64,000 nt of DNA from Candidatus Methanodesulfokora washburnensis (GCF_003947435.1 NZ_RCOS01000113.1:23711-87710); one strand, 5' to 3'. Shown: positions 41,683 to 51,071, counted from the first letter of the stretch. Program-made: numbers and translations. Notes: generated by a model not told the origin, from the sequence alone.

Positions 41683-42271
41683 GTCGTATTTTAAACACTA
41701 TTAATCTCTCAAACATAAGTTTACTCTCTGCGATAACATCCCCTCTAAGTCCTTTTCTTTCCAAAAGATGGAGGGTCTTCTCAATTCCATTCCTCTCTGT
41801 CTGAAGCAAATAAGCCTCTCCTCCGGGTGATAAATGATTATTAAGACCCAGGAGAAATTTATCTATAACACTTCTTCCAAAGGGAAGACCACCAGCCCAA
41901 GCTGCATTCTCAAATCCGGATCTCTTCTCCGGAAGATAGGGAGGGTTGAATACTATCAGGTTAAATTTTCCTCTGATGGCTGAGAACAAATCACAGTTGA
42001 CAAATAAAGTGTTATCAACATTGTTTCTGGTGCTATTCACCCTAAGGGCGATTCCTGAGGCTGGATTTATGTCAACTCCTATCACAGGATCGAATCCCTT
42101 TTTTGCCAAGTATACTGCTATTGCACCAGAGCCTGTACCCATATCCAGTGCCTTTCCTCTTACCTCTACGCTCTCCAGCACATCAAGGAGCAAAAGTGTG
42201 TCTTCTGCTGGCTTATAAATGCCATGAGGAACCTCTATATACATCTTTTTTATTACTATAGCTTCGTTCAA
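41675..42271 (-). CDS. HemK2/Mtq2-like protein methyltransferase
   Basis: SAM-dependent methyltransferase, 198 residues. YKPAEDTLLLLD, ALDMGTGSGAIAVYLA (motif I) and the NPPYLPE active-site motif identify the HemK family; archaeal members of this short type resemble Mtq2, which methylates the GGQ glutamine of the release factor. The aRF1 with its GGQ is at 36218. TTG 42271 has GGTGA five bases upstream; GTG 42280 is the longer option. It overlaps ksgA by 59 bp. Confidence 0.88.
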   Translation of the reverse strand: MNEAIVIKKMYIEVPHGIYKPAEDTLLLLDVLESVEVRGKALDMGTGSGAIAVYLAKKGFDPVIGVDINPASGIALRVNSTRNNVDNTLFVNCDLFSAIRGKFNLIVFNPPYLPEKRSGFENAAWAGGLPFGRSVIDKFLLGLNNHLSPGGEAYLLQTERNGIEKTLHLLERKGLRGDVIAESKLMFERLIVFKIRLK

Positions 42272-43037
42272 TTTTATCACCTATAGATAGAGCGATCTCC
42301 AGAAACTCATCCGGGGATAGATTAATCGATCTCTTTTCGGCTATTCTTCTGTCCTTGATAGGTAAAATTTTTCCAATTTTCCTTCTTCTTTTGGAAAAAG
42401 CAGTCATTACCACTCTGAAGAGAGTTTCAATAATATCTCTGCTTATTCCTTTTGGAACAAGGGATATTATAAGTGAATCTACTTTAGGTGTCGGGATGAA
42501 GTTAAATCTACTTATATAGCCAGCTATCTCAATGTGAAAAACTACTTGCGAGAGGACAGATATCCATGTGTATTTTCTAGTCCCAGGTCTTGCCTTAAGC
42601 TTACCAACAAATTCCTTCTGAAGAACTAGGACAGCCTTTCTGAAATCTGATTTTAAAAGGGAACTTACAAGCCTTGATGAGATGTTATATGGAGGAACAG
42701 ATACTATCTTGCTGAACTCTTTCGATGGAAGAAGGGACATCATATCCATGCACAGAACCTCAGCTTTTCCCTCAAATTTCCTCTCTAGGTATGAACAAAT
42801 TTTTCTATCAACCTCAACTAGAATCAGTTTTCTCGGATTTCTCCTCACCAACTCCTCCGACAGGAAACCAAGACCTGCTCCCATTTCTATAACTACATCC
42901 TCGCTGGATATATCTGCTGTATCACATATCTTTTTTATTGCCTCCTTTGATATAAGAAAATTCTGTCCAAGCCTCTTTTTTGGCCTTATTCCCAGATAGT
43001 CCATCAGGGCCAGTGCATCCTCTCTTAGATCCATCAT
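42213..43037 (-). CDS. ksgA: rRNA adenine N6,N6-dimethyltransferase KsgA/Dim1
   Basis: Dimethylates two adjacent adenines near the 3' end of 16S rRNA; 274 residues. KKRLGQNFLISKEAIKKI, VIEMGAGLGFLSEELV (motif I) and VSVPPYNISS (motif IV) are canonical. It is divergent from rtcB, with 40 bp between starts, and probably leaderless. Confidence 0.94.
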   Translation of the reverse strand: MMDLREDALALMDYLGIRPKKRLGQNFLISKEAIKKICDTADISSEDVVIEMGAGLGFLSEELVRRNPRKLILVEVDRKICSYLERKFEGKAEVLCMDMMSLLPSKEFSKIVSVPPYNISSRLVSSLLKSDFRKAVLVLQKEFVGKLKARPGTRKYTWISVLSQVVFHIEIAGYISRFNFIPTPKVDSLIISLVPKGISRDIIETLFRVVMTAFSKRRRKIGKILPIKDRRIAEKRSINLSPDEFLEIALSIGDKIERSYSNKKDVYRGSSWHL

Positions 43038-43077
43038 GACATTATGTTTATATTCAGGATTTTTATCCTATCCCTCG

Positions 43078-44526
43078 ATGAGCGAGAAAATATTCAAGAA
43101 AATAGATGAAACTAAGTGGCTTCTCCCTCAATCATATAAGCAGGGGATGAGAGTTCCTGGACTAGTGATAGCCACAGAGAAGCTGATAGAAGGGATAGAG
43201 AAGGAGTCCATAGACCAGCTCGCAAACGTGGCAACGCTTCCAGGGATATATAAGTATTCACTTGCAATGCCCGATATACACACAGGATACGGCTTTCCAA
43301 TAGGTGGTGTTGCTGCTTTTGACTACGAAAATGGAGTAATAAGTCCAGGAGGAGTAGGTTTTGACATAAACTGTGGGGTTAGGATACTGAGGACAAATCT
43401 AACAGAGAAGGAAGTTAGACCTCATCTGAAAAGGCTGGTTGATGCCATATTCTCAAATGTGCCATCAGGTCTAGGAAGTCAGAGTGGTTTGAGGCTTTCT
43501 TTCGGCCAGTTAAACGAAGTGCTTGTTTCAGGAGCTGAATGGGCTGTCAGAAACGGATATGGATGGGAATCAGATCTAAGAAGGTCCGAAGAAGGAGGTA
43601 GAATGGATGGAGTTGATCCGGATACAGTAAGCCAGAGAGCCAAGTCAAGAGGGGCTTCTCAGCTGGGAACGCTGGGAAGTGGAAATCACTTCTTAGAGGT
43701 ACAAAGAGTTGACAGAATATATGATCAAGAGGCAGCAAAGGCAATGGGGATAACCGAAGTGGGGCAGATAATGGCAATGATACACACAGGAAGCAGAGGT
43801 CTTGGACATCAGGTTGCATCAGATTATCTCGATATAATGCTTAGTGAGGCAAACAAACTCGATTTCAAGCTTGTCGATAGGCAACTTGTATGTGCATACT
43901 CTAAAACAAAGCTTGCTGAGAGATACTTCAGTGCTATGAAGGGAGCGGCAAACTATGCATGGGCAAACAGGCAGGTGATAACTCACTGGGTTAGGGAGGC
44001 GTTCTCAAAAGTGTTCAATAGATCTCCTGAGAGCATGGAAATGGACCTGATATACGACGTAGCTCACAACATAGCAAAGCTTGAGGAACATGATATCGAT
44101 GGAAAGAAAGTAAAAGTTTTTGTTCACAGGAAGGGAGCAACAAGATCCTTCCCGCCCGGACATTCAGATGTTCCACCAGAGTACAGACAAATCGGGCAAC
44201 CTGTTCTAATACCTGGGTCCGAGGGAACAGCTTCCTACATAATGCTCGGAACGGAGGAGGCAATGAGGTTATCATTTGGAACAAGTGCTCATGGAGCTGG
44301 AAGAGTGATGAGCAGGGAAGCAGCAAAGAGAAAATACAGAGGGTCTGAGATAGTCTCAAGCCTGGCCCAACGTGGCATAATAATAAAACCTGCATCTCTA
44401 GCAGTGGCGGCAGAGGAAGCTCCAGGTGCGTATAAAGATGTTGATGAAGTGGCGATGGCAACTCATAAAGCGGGTATAGCTAAGCTTGTGGTGAGACTCA
44501 CACCAATAGGAGTTGTAAAGGGATAA
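43078..44526 (+). CDS. rtcB: tRNA-splicing ligase RtcB
   Basis: GTP- and Mn-dependent ligase joining tRNA exons; 482 residues, without an intein. MPDIHTGYGFPIGG, GGVGFDINCGVR with the metal Cys, GSGNHFLEVQ, HTGSRGLGHQ and the HGAGRVMSR block with the guanylylated His are intact. ATG 43078 is about 27 bp after GTTTATATT, consistent with a leaderless start. A plausible substrate is the intron-containing tRNA-Cys at 38750. Confidence 0.96.
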   Translation: MSEKIFKKIDETKWLLPQSYKQGMRVPGLVIATEKLIEGIEKESIDQLANVATLPGIYKYSLAMPDIHTGYGFPIGGVAAFDYENGVISPGGVGFDINCGVRILRTNLTEKEVRPHLKRLVDAIFSNVPSGLGSQSGLRLSFGQLNEVLVSGAEWAVRNGYGWESDLRRSEEGGRMDGVDPDTVSQRAKSRGASQLGTLGSGNHFLEVQRVDRIYDQEAAKAMGITEVGQIMAMIHTGSRGLGHQVASDYLDIMLSEANKLDFKLVDRQLVCAYSKTKLAERYFSAMKGAANYAWANRQVITHWVREAFSKVFNRSPESMEMDLIYDVAHNIAKLEEHDIDGKKVKVFVHRKGATRSFPPGHSDVPPEYRQIGQPVLIPGSEGTASYIMLGTEEAMRLSFGTSAHGAGRVMSREAAKRKYRGSEIVSSLAQRGIIIKPASLAVAAEEAPGAYKDVDEVAMATHKAGIAKLVVRLTPIGVVKG

Positions 44527-44572
44527 GCTGGAAGTTTTTATACGGATGTTTTTAGCAAGAGAAGGTGGTCCG

Positions 44573-45256
44573 ATGACAGAGAAACCATTTGCTTGGGTTA
44601 ACTTGACCTTTAGGGATGCCCAAACAGGAAAAGTATATGAAACTACTGAGGAGGAGGTGGCAAGAAAAGAAGGGATATACAACGAAGACTATTCCTATGA
44701 ACCAGTTCTTCTAATACCTGGAGAGAGCGGGCTGAAGAAAATAGACCTTTTTGTGGAGGAAAATGAAGAAGGTGCTAGAGCAACAATAGAGTTATCGCCG
44801 GAGGAAGCATTTGGCCAATATGATCCGGATAAAGTGAGGGTTTTCTCAGTAAAAAGGCTGGAAAAGGAGGGAATAAAAGACGTGAAAAAGGGAGATGTGT
44901 TGAGGGTAAATGGGGAGAGAGGAACCGTGATATCAGTAGATGGAGGGAGAGTGAGAGTTGATTTCAATCATCCTCTTGCTGGAAAGAGGTTGCTAGTAGA
45001 TGTTCACATAGTAAAAAAGGTGAAAAACAAGGAGGACATTGTAAGGGCTCTTCTAATAAGGAACTTTGACATACCATTTGACACCGAGGTGGAAGTTAAA
45101 ATGGAGGAAGATAAGGTGGAGATAAATCTTCCCCCAATAGCGTACACAAAGAGGGATGCGACCTCAAGGAAGCTCAGATTTTTATCTGATATAATGAAAT
45201 ACACTGATATAAGAAAAGTTGTGTTCAGAGAGGAGCATGTTGTGCCTAGAGATTAA
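44573..45256 (+). CDS. FKBP-type peptidyl-prolyl isomerase (long archaeal type)
   Basis: Protein-folding chaperone of 227 residues. WVNLTFRDAQTGKVYETT opens the FKBP half, and ELSPEEAFGQYDPDKVRVF followed by NHPLAGKRLLVDV matches the SlyD/archaeal FKBP with an insert-in-flap domain. A C-terminal extension of about 85 residues is typical of the long archaeal form. GGTGG precedes ATG 44573. Confidence 0.92.
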   Translation: MTEKPFAWVNLTFRDAQTGKVYETTEEEVARKEGIYNEDYSYEPVLLIPGESGLKKIDLFVEENEEGARATIELSPEEAFGQYDPDKVRVFSVKRLEKEGIKDVKKGDVLRVNGERGTVISVDGGRVRVDFNHPLAGKRLLVDVHIVKKVKNKEDIVRALLIRNFDIPFDTEVEVKMEEDKVEINLPPIAYTKRDATSRKLRFLSDIMKYTDIRKVVFREEHVVPRD

Positions 45257-45309
45257 TCAGTGCATTTAAGGAAATTTCTAAAGGCTTATAAAGATTCGGC
45301 TAAGTCAAC

Positions 45310-45336
45310 ATCTCTTTTTGATTTTATACAAGAGAT
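45310..45336. terminator. Stem-loop between convergent FKBP and UPF0179 genes
   Basis: ATCTCTT (45310-45316) pairs perfectly with AAGAGAT (45330-45336) around a 13-nt T-rich loop. It is 54 bp after the FKBP stop and 40 bp after the UPF0179 stop on the other strand. Confidence 0.4.
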
Positions 45337-45375
45337 CTATGAAAAGTTATTTTAATCCTCTAGCTAAAACTGAAA

Positions 45376-45810
45376 TCAATATGGTCTTATAATGCATAAA
45401 ACTAGCCTCTCTCCCTCATATTCGCCTAAAAAACCCTCTACTTTCTTTACAAGGACTCTATCTCCCGGCTTTATTCCCACTGGATTGCACAGAGTGTACA
45501 TATCTTTCCTTAAATCATTGCATTTTATAGAGGTAAAGTTCACTATAGCGCCCTCAATTGCAACTTTTTCGGGTAAAGCAGCTCTCACATCCGACATAGT
45601 TATTTTAGCCGGTTTTACCTCCCCATGAACAGGACATTCAAATGTTTTCTCTCTTGTTTCAATTATTCGGTAAATTCTCCCGGATATGAGACCCTCTACG
45701 CATGCTGGTCTATGTTTGCACTTGTTGCACTCAGAGGCAGGAGACACAAAGATAAACGACTCATCTCGATGAGCAAGATAACTTGGGACAAGGACGATCC
45801 TCTCAAACAT
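45376..45810 (-). CDS. UPF0179 family protein
   Basis: A 144-residue archaeal protein of unknown role. CNKCKHRPACVEGLISGRIYRI matches the UPF0179 cysteine pattern, and ALPEKVAIEGAIVNFTSIKC is the second conserved block. ATG 45810 is about 27 bp from CTTATATG read leftward, so it is preferred to the ATG at 45834. Confidence 0.85.
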   Translation of the reverse strand: MFERIVLVPSYLAHRDESFIFVSPASECNKCKHRPACVEGLISGRIYRIIETREKTFECPVHGEVKPAKITMSDVRAALPEKVAIEGAIVNFTSIKCNDLRKDMYTLCNPVGIKPGDRVLVKKVEGFLGEYEGERLVLCIIRPY

Positions 45811-45913
45811 ACCAAAGCAACACTGGGTGAACATATAAGAAGGATAGCTTTGTAAGACTAAAGTTTAGTAAAATTATAATAGAGCTTTATTACTTAGGAA
45901 CCCTAGGTAAAAT

Positions 45914-46336
45914 ATGCCTCTCGCACATGGGCTGGTTGTAAAATATCAAGCTCAATTTAATGAAGTAGTATCTGCTGTTATGAAGGTTAATGAGGCATCA
46001 AATGTGTACCTAGAAGTTATAAACTCTAAGCCAAGAATTGCTGTGTTCGTAGGAGAAAAATTTTTCTTTAGGGCAGAGAACTACCTTTCTGTCACATCGA
46101 TAGCTTTCGATATGGAGAATGGAACCACTATCTTAAAAATAATATCCACAGCAGGGAGAGATTCCTCTATTTTTGGGTTGTTTTCGGACTTCGGTTCATC
46201 AAGGGACTACTGTTTTCAAGTAGCTGATAGCATATCACAAATTCTTGGAATAAAGTATGAAGTAGTATGCGATATTGATTATCTTGATGCAAATAGATCT
46301 AAGGAGATGCAGCTGCCTTTTAGCAGTTCTAATTAA
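45914..46336 (+). CDS. Hypothetical protein, 140 residues
   Basis: I do not recognise the family. The protein looks soluble, with alternating strand-like segments (VYLEVI, RIAVFVGEKFFFRAENYLSV, TTILKIIST) and a helix ADSISQILGIKYE, so a compact alpha/beta or roadblock-like fold is possible. It lies upstream of a RadB-like ATPase, CarS and RadA on the same strand, with a 128-bp AT-rich gap after it. Confidence 0.55.
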   Translation: MPLAHGLVVKYQAQFNEVVSAVMKVNEASNVYLEVINSKPRIAVFVGEKFFFRAENYLSVTSIAFDMENGTTILKIISTAGRDSSIFGLFSDFGSSRDYCFQVADSISQILGIKYEVVCDIDYLDANRSKEMQLPFSSSN

Positions 46337-46464
46337 ATTATTATGAGATATATCACTATTAAATATATCTCCTATCTTATAAATAAATGATTTTTTGTTA
46401 GTCTGTATTACTGATTTACTATAATATGAACTAACAAATTTAAATTTTAGATCTCCTCGATGCT

Positions 46465-47001
46465 TTGTTGGAGGCTAAATTAAGCTCTATTGCAGACGCT
46501 CTTTTACAGAAGAACTCTCTGATGATCTATGGTAGATCAGGAGCTGGAAAAAGCTTGCTGATGAATAAGATATCAACTTATCTAGCGGAAAAAGGAGAGA
46601 AAGTTCTTTATATATTCAATCATCCGTCGGCAATATCTAACATATCTGTTTCAACAGAAAGGATAGTCCTTCTATCCATGAACAGTAGTGTTCTGGCTAA
46701 AACCCTAATCCTGGCGGGAAATGCAATAAGAAAGGGATTTAGGCTTGTTGTAGTGGACGAAATCTCTTGGGATTTTCTTTACTCTCTTGCTGAGATGAGA
46801 GATATTCTTCTATGGGTATCTCTTCTCTCTAATTTGGCCAAAAGCTTTTCCAAAACACTTGTTTTAGTATCGGATGAAGAGCAGGCAAGTCTTAAGTTGG
46901 CATCTAGATATGTAGATTCGGTAATAAGAGTTGATAGATCTGGAAATATGATATCCTTAGAATGGAACACTGGAACTAAACTTCTTTTCAAGCTTTTTTA
47001 A
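46465..47001 (+). CDS. RadB/KaiC-like P-loop ATPase
   Basis: A 178-residue RecA-fold ATPase. Walker A is IYGRSGAGKSLL and Walker B is RLVVVDEISWD; the end is short and lacks the DNA-binding loop and N-terminal domain of RadA. It resembles RadB, a RadA paralogue, but is shorter than usual, and its identity to RadB is not certain. RadA follows two genes later. TTG 46465 or 46468 is the start. Confidence 0.65.
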   Translation: MLEAKLSSIADALLQKNSLMIYGRSGAGKSLLMNKISTYLAEKGEKVLYIFNHPSAISNISVSTERIVLLSMNSSVLAKTLILAGNAIRKGFRLVVVDEISWDFLYSLAEMRDILLWVSLLSNLAKSFSKTLVLVSDEEQASLKLASRYVDSVIRVDRSGNMISLEWNTGTKLLFKLF

Positions 47002-47019
47002 ATTCCCCATTAGAAATTC

Positions 47020-47487
47020 ATGATGGATCTAATGAGCATGTTTCTAGCTATATGGTACATCCTCCCCACATACTTTGCCAACATGGCCCCTGTTGTATTT
47101 GGAGGAGGTTCTCCCATCGATAGAGGCAGGAATTGGATCGATGGAAGAAGAATCTTGGGCGATCATAAGACCTTTAGGGGTCTAATATCAGGTATAATTG
47201 TCGGGACGACGATAGGTATAATTCAGCTAAGACCTATTCAGGGAGTTCTCCTCTCAACAGGTGCTATGGTAGGTGATCTAATCGGTTCCTTCATAAAGAG
47301 AAGATTGGATATACCTCCTGGAGGAAATGCAGTACTGCTAGATCACGAGGGATTTCTGGTGTTCTCCATCTTATTCTGCTTTTGGTACGAACCTATTTCA
47401 ATAGAGCAAACAATATTTCTCATAATTATAACCCCAATATTATATGAGATAACTAACTTTATTGCTAGGAAGCTCAACTTAAAATGA
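47020..47487 (+). CDS. carS: CDP-archaeol synthase CarS
   Basis: Integral membrane enzyme that activates unsaturated archaeol with CTP in lipid synthesis; 155 residues. YFANMAPVVFGGG, LGDHKTFRGL and GDLIGSFIKRRLDIPPG are the family signatures, within four or five membrane helices. It lies 7 bp before radA. Start ATG 47020 or 47023. Confidence 0.93.
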   Translation: MMDLMSMFLAIWYILPTYFANMAPVVFGGGSPIDRGRNWIDGRRILGDHKTFRGLISGIIVGTTIGIIQLRPIQGVLLSTGAMVGDLIGSFIKRRLDIPPGGNAVLLDHEGFLVFSILFCFWYEPISIEQTIFLIIITPILYEITNFIARKLNLK

Positions 47488-47494
47488 TGTCCTC

Positions 47495-48388
47495 ATGAGC
47501 CTGAGGGACATTCTTAAAAAGGCAGGTCTAAGCGACGAAGTCATAAATAAAGTGGAAGAGCTGAAAATAGAAGATGTAGTTCAGATGACAGAAGAAGAGC
47601 TGTCAAAAAAGCTGTCCATAAGCAGAAAAGATGCAAGAAAGATAATAGATTCCCTGATGGAGGGAAGAATTGGGTTTAAGACGGCCCTGGATGTCATGAA
47701 AAGCCCTGAAACTAGGATAAGTACTGGTGTAAGAAGCATAGATAACATATTAAAAGGAGGAATAAAAATAGGAAGCATAACCGAGCTGTATGGAAAAGCT
47801 GGAACTGGAAAAAGTCAATTCTGCTTTCAGATGTCGGTAATAGCTACAGATCTTGGGAAGGTAATTTATATAGATACGGAGAGGGGTTTTTCTCCGTCCA
47901 GATTGAGCGACATATCCACTAGATTTGAAAAGGATCCAAGCATAGTACTATCTAAAATACTGGTTTTCAGACCAGATTCCATAAATGGTCTGAGGGCATC
48001 TATAAGATCAGCTAGGGAACTCGCGAGAAAAGGAGAAGTATCCTTAGTGGTGGTGGATTCCCTCCTCTCTATATTTAGATCAGAATATGTTGGCTTAGAA
48101 ATGCTGGCTGAAAGGCAGAGACAACTTTCCTTGGTTCTCAAGATTTTAAGAGAGATATCAAACATGGGAACGACAGTTATGTTCACCAATCATGTTATAG
48201 GAAGAATATCTGAGTCATTTGAGGATCTGGCTGCAGGTGGTTATATCGTCGGGCATTTCCCAGATCTTGTCTTATGGATCAGAAAGGGATCTGGAAGTAC
48301 GAGAATACTGAAAATAGTGGACTCTTCAGAACTACCGGAAGCTGAAGCAGTGTTCGTCATAACAAAGGGTGGTCTAGAAGATATCTGA
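47495..48388 (+). CDS. radA: DNA recombinase RadA
   Basis: Strand-exchange recombinase, 297 residues, somewhat shorter than the usual 320-350. The N-terminal helix-hairpin-helix domain is followed by the GFKTALDV polymerisation segment (FxxA), Walker A GKAGTGKSQ, YIDTERGFSPSRL, Walker B SLVVVDSLLSIF, and the L2 region ending near FEDLAAGGYIVGHFPD. It ends facing L10 across a hairpin terminator. Confidence 0.92.
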   Translation: MSLRDILKKAGLSDEVINKVEELKIEDVVQMTEEELSKKLSISRKDARKIIDSLMEGRIGFKTALDVMKSPETRISTGVRSIDNILKGGIKIGSITELYGKAGTGKSQFCFQMSVIATDLGKVIYIDTERGFSPSRLSDISTRFEKDPSIVLSKILVFRPDSINGLRASIRSARELARKGEVSLVVVDSLLSIFRSEYVGLEMLAERQRQLSLVLKILREISNMGTTVMFTNHVIGRISESFEDLAAGGYIVGHFPDLVLWIRKGSGSTRILKIVDSSELPEAEAVFVITKGGLEDI

Positions 48389-48443
48389 ACTATTAATAAA
48401 CCTTTTATTATACCAAATTATTAAATAAAAAGAAAAGAAGTTA

Positions 48444-48467
48444 CTTGTGTTTATCAGGAGACACAAG
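48444..48467 (-). terminator. Hairpin and T-tract terminator spanning the L10 stop codon
   Basis: On the minus strand CTTGTGT pairs perfectly with ACACAAG around a 10-nt loop that includes the L10 TGA stop, and the next 25 bases are mostly T (TAACTTCTTTTCTTTTTATT). The operon FtsZ to L10 ends here. This looks like a bacterial-style intrinsic terminator. Confidence 0.6.
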
Positions 48468-49293
48468 AGCTCAGAGCTTTTGCCCTCATAACAGCCTTTA
48501 TTAGGAGCATTTCAGCTGTTTTATCCGTGATAAATCCAATTTCAGCCGCAATATTTATGGCATTCATGTATGCTCTTGGGATCAATACATTCACAGTGCG
48601 ATCATTCAGCTCTCCGAGTTCTATCGCTACTGCAATGGCTCTCGCAGAGGCATCAGCGACCATCTTGTATATCTCCTCCTTTGTTGTGCTGAGAATCTCT
48701 TCTCTGTACACAACTCCATCTTTATCTAGAGCTGCTTTTATTCTGAGCCTTACCTCCATTGGAGCTATCTTCAGTGCCCTAAGAACCTCAGCAACATGTC
48801 TAGGTACCAAATCCCCAGCTTTTACGACAACGGTATCTTCCTCTATCTCTACTTTTCCTCCTTTTATTTTCGTCGGAATTCCCATTGCCTTAAGATCATT
48901 CAGAACAGGGCCCGGCATAAGGTCAGTGGGCCCTTTTGGTATTATGATATCCGACTCAGCAACCTCTCCTGGTCTTACAAATACATTAGTTGTCATGCTG
49001 GATATCCTTGAGTAGATCTCGAACAAGTCCTCATTTGTAAATATCAGGGCAAGATTCCTCGGAAGCTCTCCTATGCCATCAAAACCCTTTCTATCCTTAA
49101 GAGCCTTTTCAGCTATCCTTCTCTTGGACACAAGTATTCTTGCACTCCCTCTAAGAGAAGCCCTAATTCTCTGCATAAGATCTGCTGGAACTCTGTAAAA
49201 ATCGGCGAAAAGTACGTTCTGATATTCTTCCGAAAGCTTTCTTATGAGTTCAGCAGTCCTTATTTTTTTCTCCTTCTTACTTAAGATCATCAT
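48454..49293 (-). CDS. rpl10: Ribosomal protein L10 (P0), without the acidic C-terminal tail
   Basis: Stalk base protein, 279 residues. KKEKKIRTAELIRKL, FYRVPADLMQRIRASLRG and PTDLMPGPVLNDLKAMGIPTKIKGGKVEI are clear, and the helices after LSTTKEEIYKM would bind L12. The usual acidic linker and terminal (D)MFG motif shared with L12 is missing; the protein ends AKALSSCVS. No L12 gene follows. ATG 49293 has GGTGA upstream. Confidence 0.94.
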   Translation of the reverse strand: MMILSKKEKKIRTAELIRKLSEEYQNVLFADFYRVPADLMQRIRASLRGSARILVSKRRIAEKALKDRKGFDGIGELPRNLALIFTNEDLFEIYSRISSMTTNVFVRPGEVAESDIIIPKGPTDLMPGPVLNDLKAMGIPTKIKGGKVEIEEDTVVVKAGDLVPRHVAEVLRALKIAPMEVRLRIKAALDKDGVVYREEILSTTKEEIYKMVADASARAIAVAIELGELNDRTVNVLIPRAYMNAINIAAEIGFITDKTAEMLLIKAVMRAKALSSCVS

Positions 49294-49297
49294 GAGA

Positions 49298-49939
49298 TCA
49301 CCTCAACGAGAGCTCAAAAGCAGGGCCCATGGTGGTCTTTATATAGGCTTTTTTAATCATATTTAGATCTCCATACTTATTCTTTAATAAGTTAATGATC
49401 TTATCTACATTTTTAGCAATCTCCTCGGCACTCATATCTCTAGATCCCACTTTCACGCTGAAGTAAGGCTGATCCCTCATCCTTATCCTGACTGATCTTT
49501 TTAGTCTTTTTATCTCCGTTGGAAGTCTGTCAACTGCCGTCACAGGCAGGCTTATAGGCATCTTATTCCTAGGTCCAAGGACGGGACCTATTATCTTTGC
49601 TATTTTCGGAAGCGCATCCGCCTGTGCTATAAAGTGATCATATCTGTTGGCCAACTTCCTCAGCTCCCTCTTGCTCATGTTTTTCAACTCCTCTGGATCC
49701 ATCACTAGGTCTGCACCAGCTTCCTTAGCTCTGAAAGCAAACTCACCAGTTCCAAAAACACAGACTTTTATGTCCTTGTTCTTGGGAGGATTCTCCAGTT
49801 CCACTATCTCGTTTATCTTCAGATTGGGATTTTTCTTCAGATCTACACCAGAGAGCACTATGGAGAGATCTACTGATTCATTAAACCTTCTCTTTGGACT
49901 CTTATCCAGAACCTCCCTTATCTTTTCTACTAATTCCAT
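49298..49939 (-). CDS. rpl1: Ribosomal protein L1
   Basis: Stalk protein that often regulates its own operon by binding mRNA; 213 residues. RRFNESVDLSIVLSGVDLKKNPN, LPKIAKIIGPVLGPRNKMP and FSVKVGSRDMSAEEIA are characteristic. It is 4 bp from both L10 and L11. Confidence 0.96.
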   Translation of the reverse strand: MELVEKIREVLDKSPKRRFNESVDLSIVLSGVDLKKNPNLKINEIVELENPPKNKDIKVCVFGTGEFAFRAKEAGADLVMDPEELKNMSKRELRKLANRYDHFIAQADALPKIAKIIGPVLGPRNKMPISLPVTAVDRLPTEIKRLKRSVRIRMRDQPYFSVKVGSRDMSAEEIAKNVDKIINLLKNKYGDLNMIKKAYIKTTMGPAFELSLR

Positions 49940-49943
49940 GGGA

Positions 49944-50417
49944 TCACCCCAGCTTCAGCAAACCTCTATCTATCTCCTTCTGTACTTCCCTCGGATCCTT
50001 ACCATCCACAGTTATTCCCATGCTTACAGCAGTTCCTAGTACCTGCTTTACTGCTTTTGCTAAATCCGATGTGTTCATCTCTTTCATCTTTATCTTTGCT
50101 ATCTTCACTATTTTTTCCATGCTTATGTCTCCTATTTTTGTGCTTTTTGGATTTCCAGAGCCCTTCTCTTTATTCATCTCTCTAAGCAGCAGCATCGAAG
50201 TGGGAGGAGTTCCTATCTCTATCCTATAGGTCTTCTTCTCCGGATCTACGTATATGATCACAGGTATCTTCATTCCCTCGAATTCTTTGGTCTTATCATT
50301 TATCTCCTTGACCACCTGGCCCAAATTAAGGCCATATCCTCCGAGTGCTGGTCCTAAGGGTGGACCAGGAGTAGCCTTACCTCCTTCCACCATTACGTTC
50401 ACAATTTTTTCAGGCAT
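49944..50417 (-). CDS. rpl11: Ribosomal protein L11
   Basis: GTPase-centre protein of 157 residues. [21 protein letters not shown], the L11 signature, is followed by a C-terminal RNA-binding domain ([29 protein letters not shown]). ATG 50417 shares one base with the Spt5 stop. Confidence 0.97.
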   Translation of the reverse strand: MPEKIVNVMVEGGKATPGPPLGPALGGYGLNLGQVVKEINDKTKEFEGMKIPVIIYVDPEKKTYRIEIGTPPTSMLLLREMNKEKGSGNPKSTKIGDISMEKIVKIAKIKMKEMNTSDLAKAVKQVLGTAVSMGITVDGKDPREVQKEIDRGLLKLG

Positions 50418-50875
50418 TACTCCTCCACCTCCTTAGATTCAGCAAGTCTTACATGCTCCAGTGGAAGCCTTATCTCCCACGGTTTCCCTAGTCCTACAAG
50501 TTCTAGGTTCAATGTAACTCCCTTCTCACTTTCAACCACTGATAGCACCTTTGCTTGATATCCCTTAAAGTTTCCCTTTATTATCTTTACTATGTCCCCT
50601 GCTTTCACGACAACTCTTTCAGGTTCTTTTATTATCATAGATTTTATTTCATCAAAAGAAATTGGATTTGCCTGCAGCATCTTCACTCTAGAAACACCTC
50701 TGACGAGCCTGCTGACATCATGAGCTCTATCAGCCTCAACAAAGAGATATCCCTTCATCCTAGGTACAAAAATCACTGATTTAACCGGTATTCCTAGAGA
50801 TTCTGCTCTTGCCTTTAGAATTCTGACTGCACTTAATTCTTGCCCAGATGAAACTCTCAGAGCAAAGAATACCAT
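50417..50875 (-). CDS. spt5: Transcription elongation factor Spt5 (NusG-like)
   Basis: A 152-residue protein with an NGN domain ([33 protein letters not shown]) and a C-terminal KOW domain ([21 protein letters not shown]). It binds RNA polymerase with Spt4 (39957). The position between SecE and L11 is conserved in archaea and bacteria. Confidence 0.95.
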   Translation of the reverse strand: MVFFALRVSSGQELSAVRILKARAESLGIPVKSVIFVPRMKGYLFVEADRAHDVSRLVRGVSRVKMLQANPISFDEIKSMIIKEPERVVVKAGDIVKIIKGNFKGYQAKVLSVVESEKGVTLNLELVGLGKPWEIRLPLEHVRLAESKEVEE

Positions 50876-50885
50876 GGGATCACCG

Positions 50886-51071
50886 TCATGGAAGAGCTGC
50901 TCCTGTGATTAGTGAACCCGCCAGCTGGAAGACAAATCCTATGAAGCCGACTATGAGAAATCCTATTATAGTTATTTTAAACATCTGCCATATCTCATCA
51001 TATGTGGGTCTGCTGGCCACTCTGAGAGTTCTCTTAACATCCTCCCAGAAGCTTTTAAGCTTCTCCGACAT
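50886..51071 (-). CDS. secE: Protein translocase subunit SecE
   Basis: A 61-residue single-pass membrane protein of the Sec translocon. An amphipathic helix (VKRTLRVASRPTYDEIWQMFKI) precedes one hydrophobic helix (GFLIVGFIGFVFQLAG). It is flanked by ftsZ and spt5, the usual archaeal order. Confidence 0.92.
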   Translation of the reverse strand: MSEKLKSFWEDVKRTLRVASRPTYDEIWQMFKITIIGFLIVGFIGFVFQLAGSLITGAALP

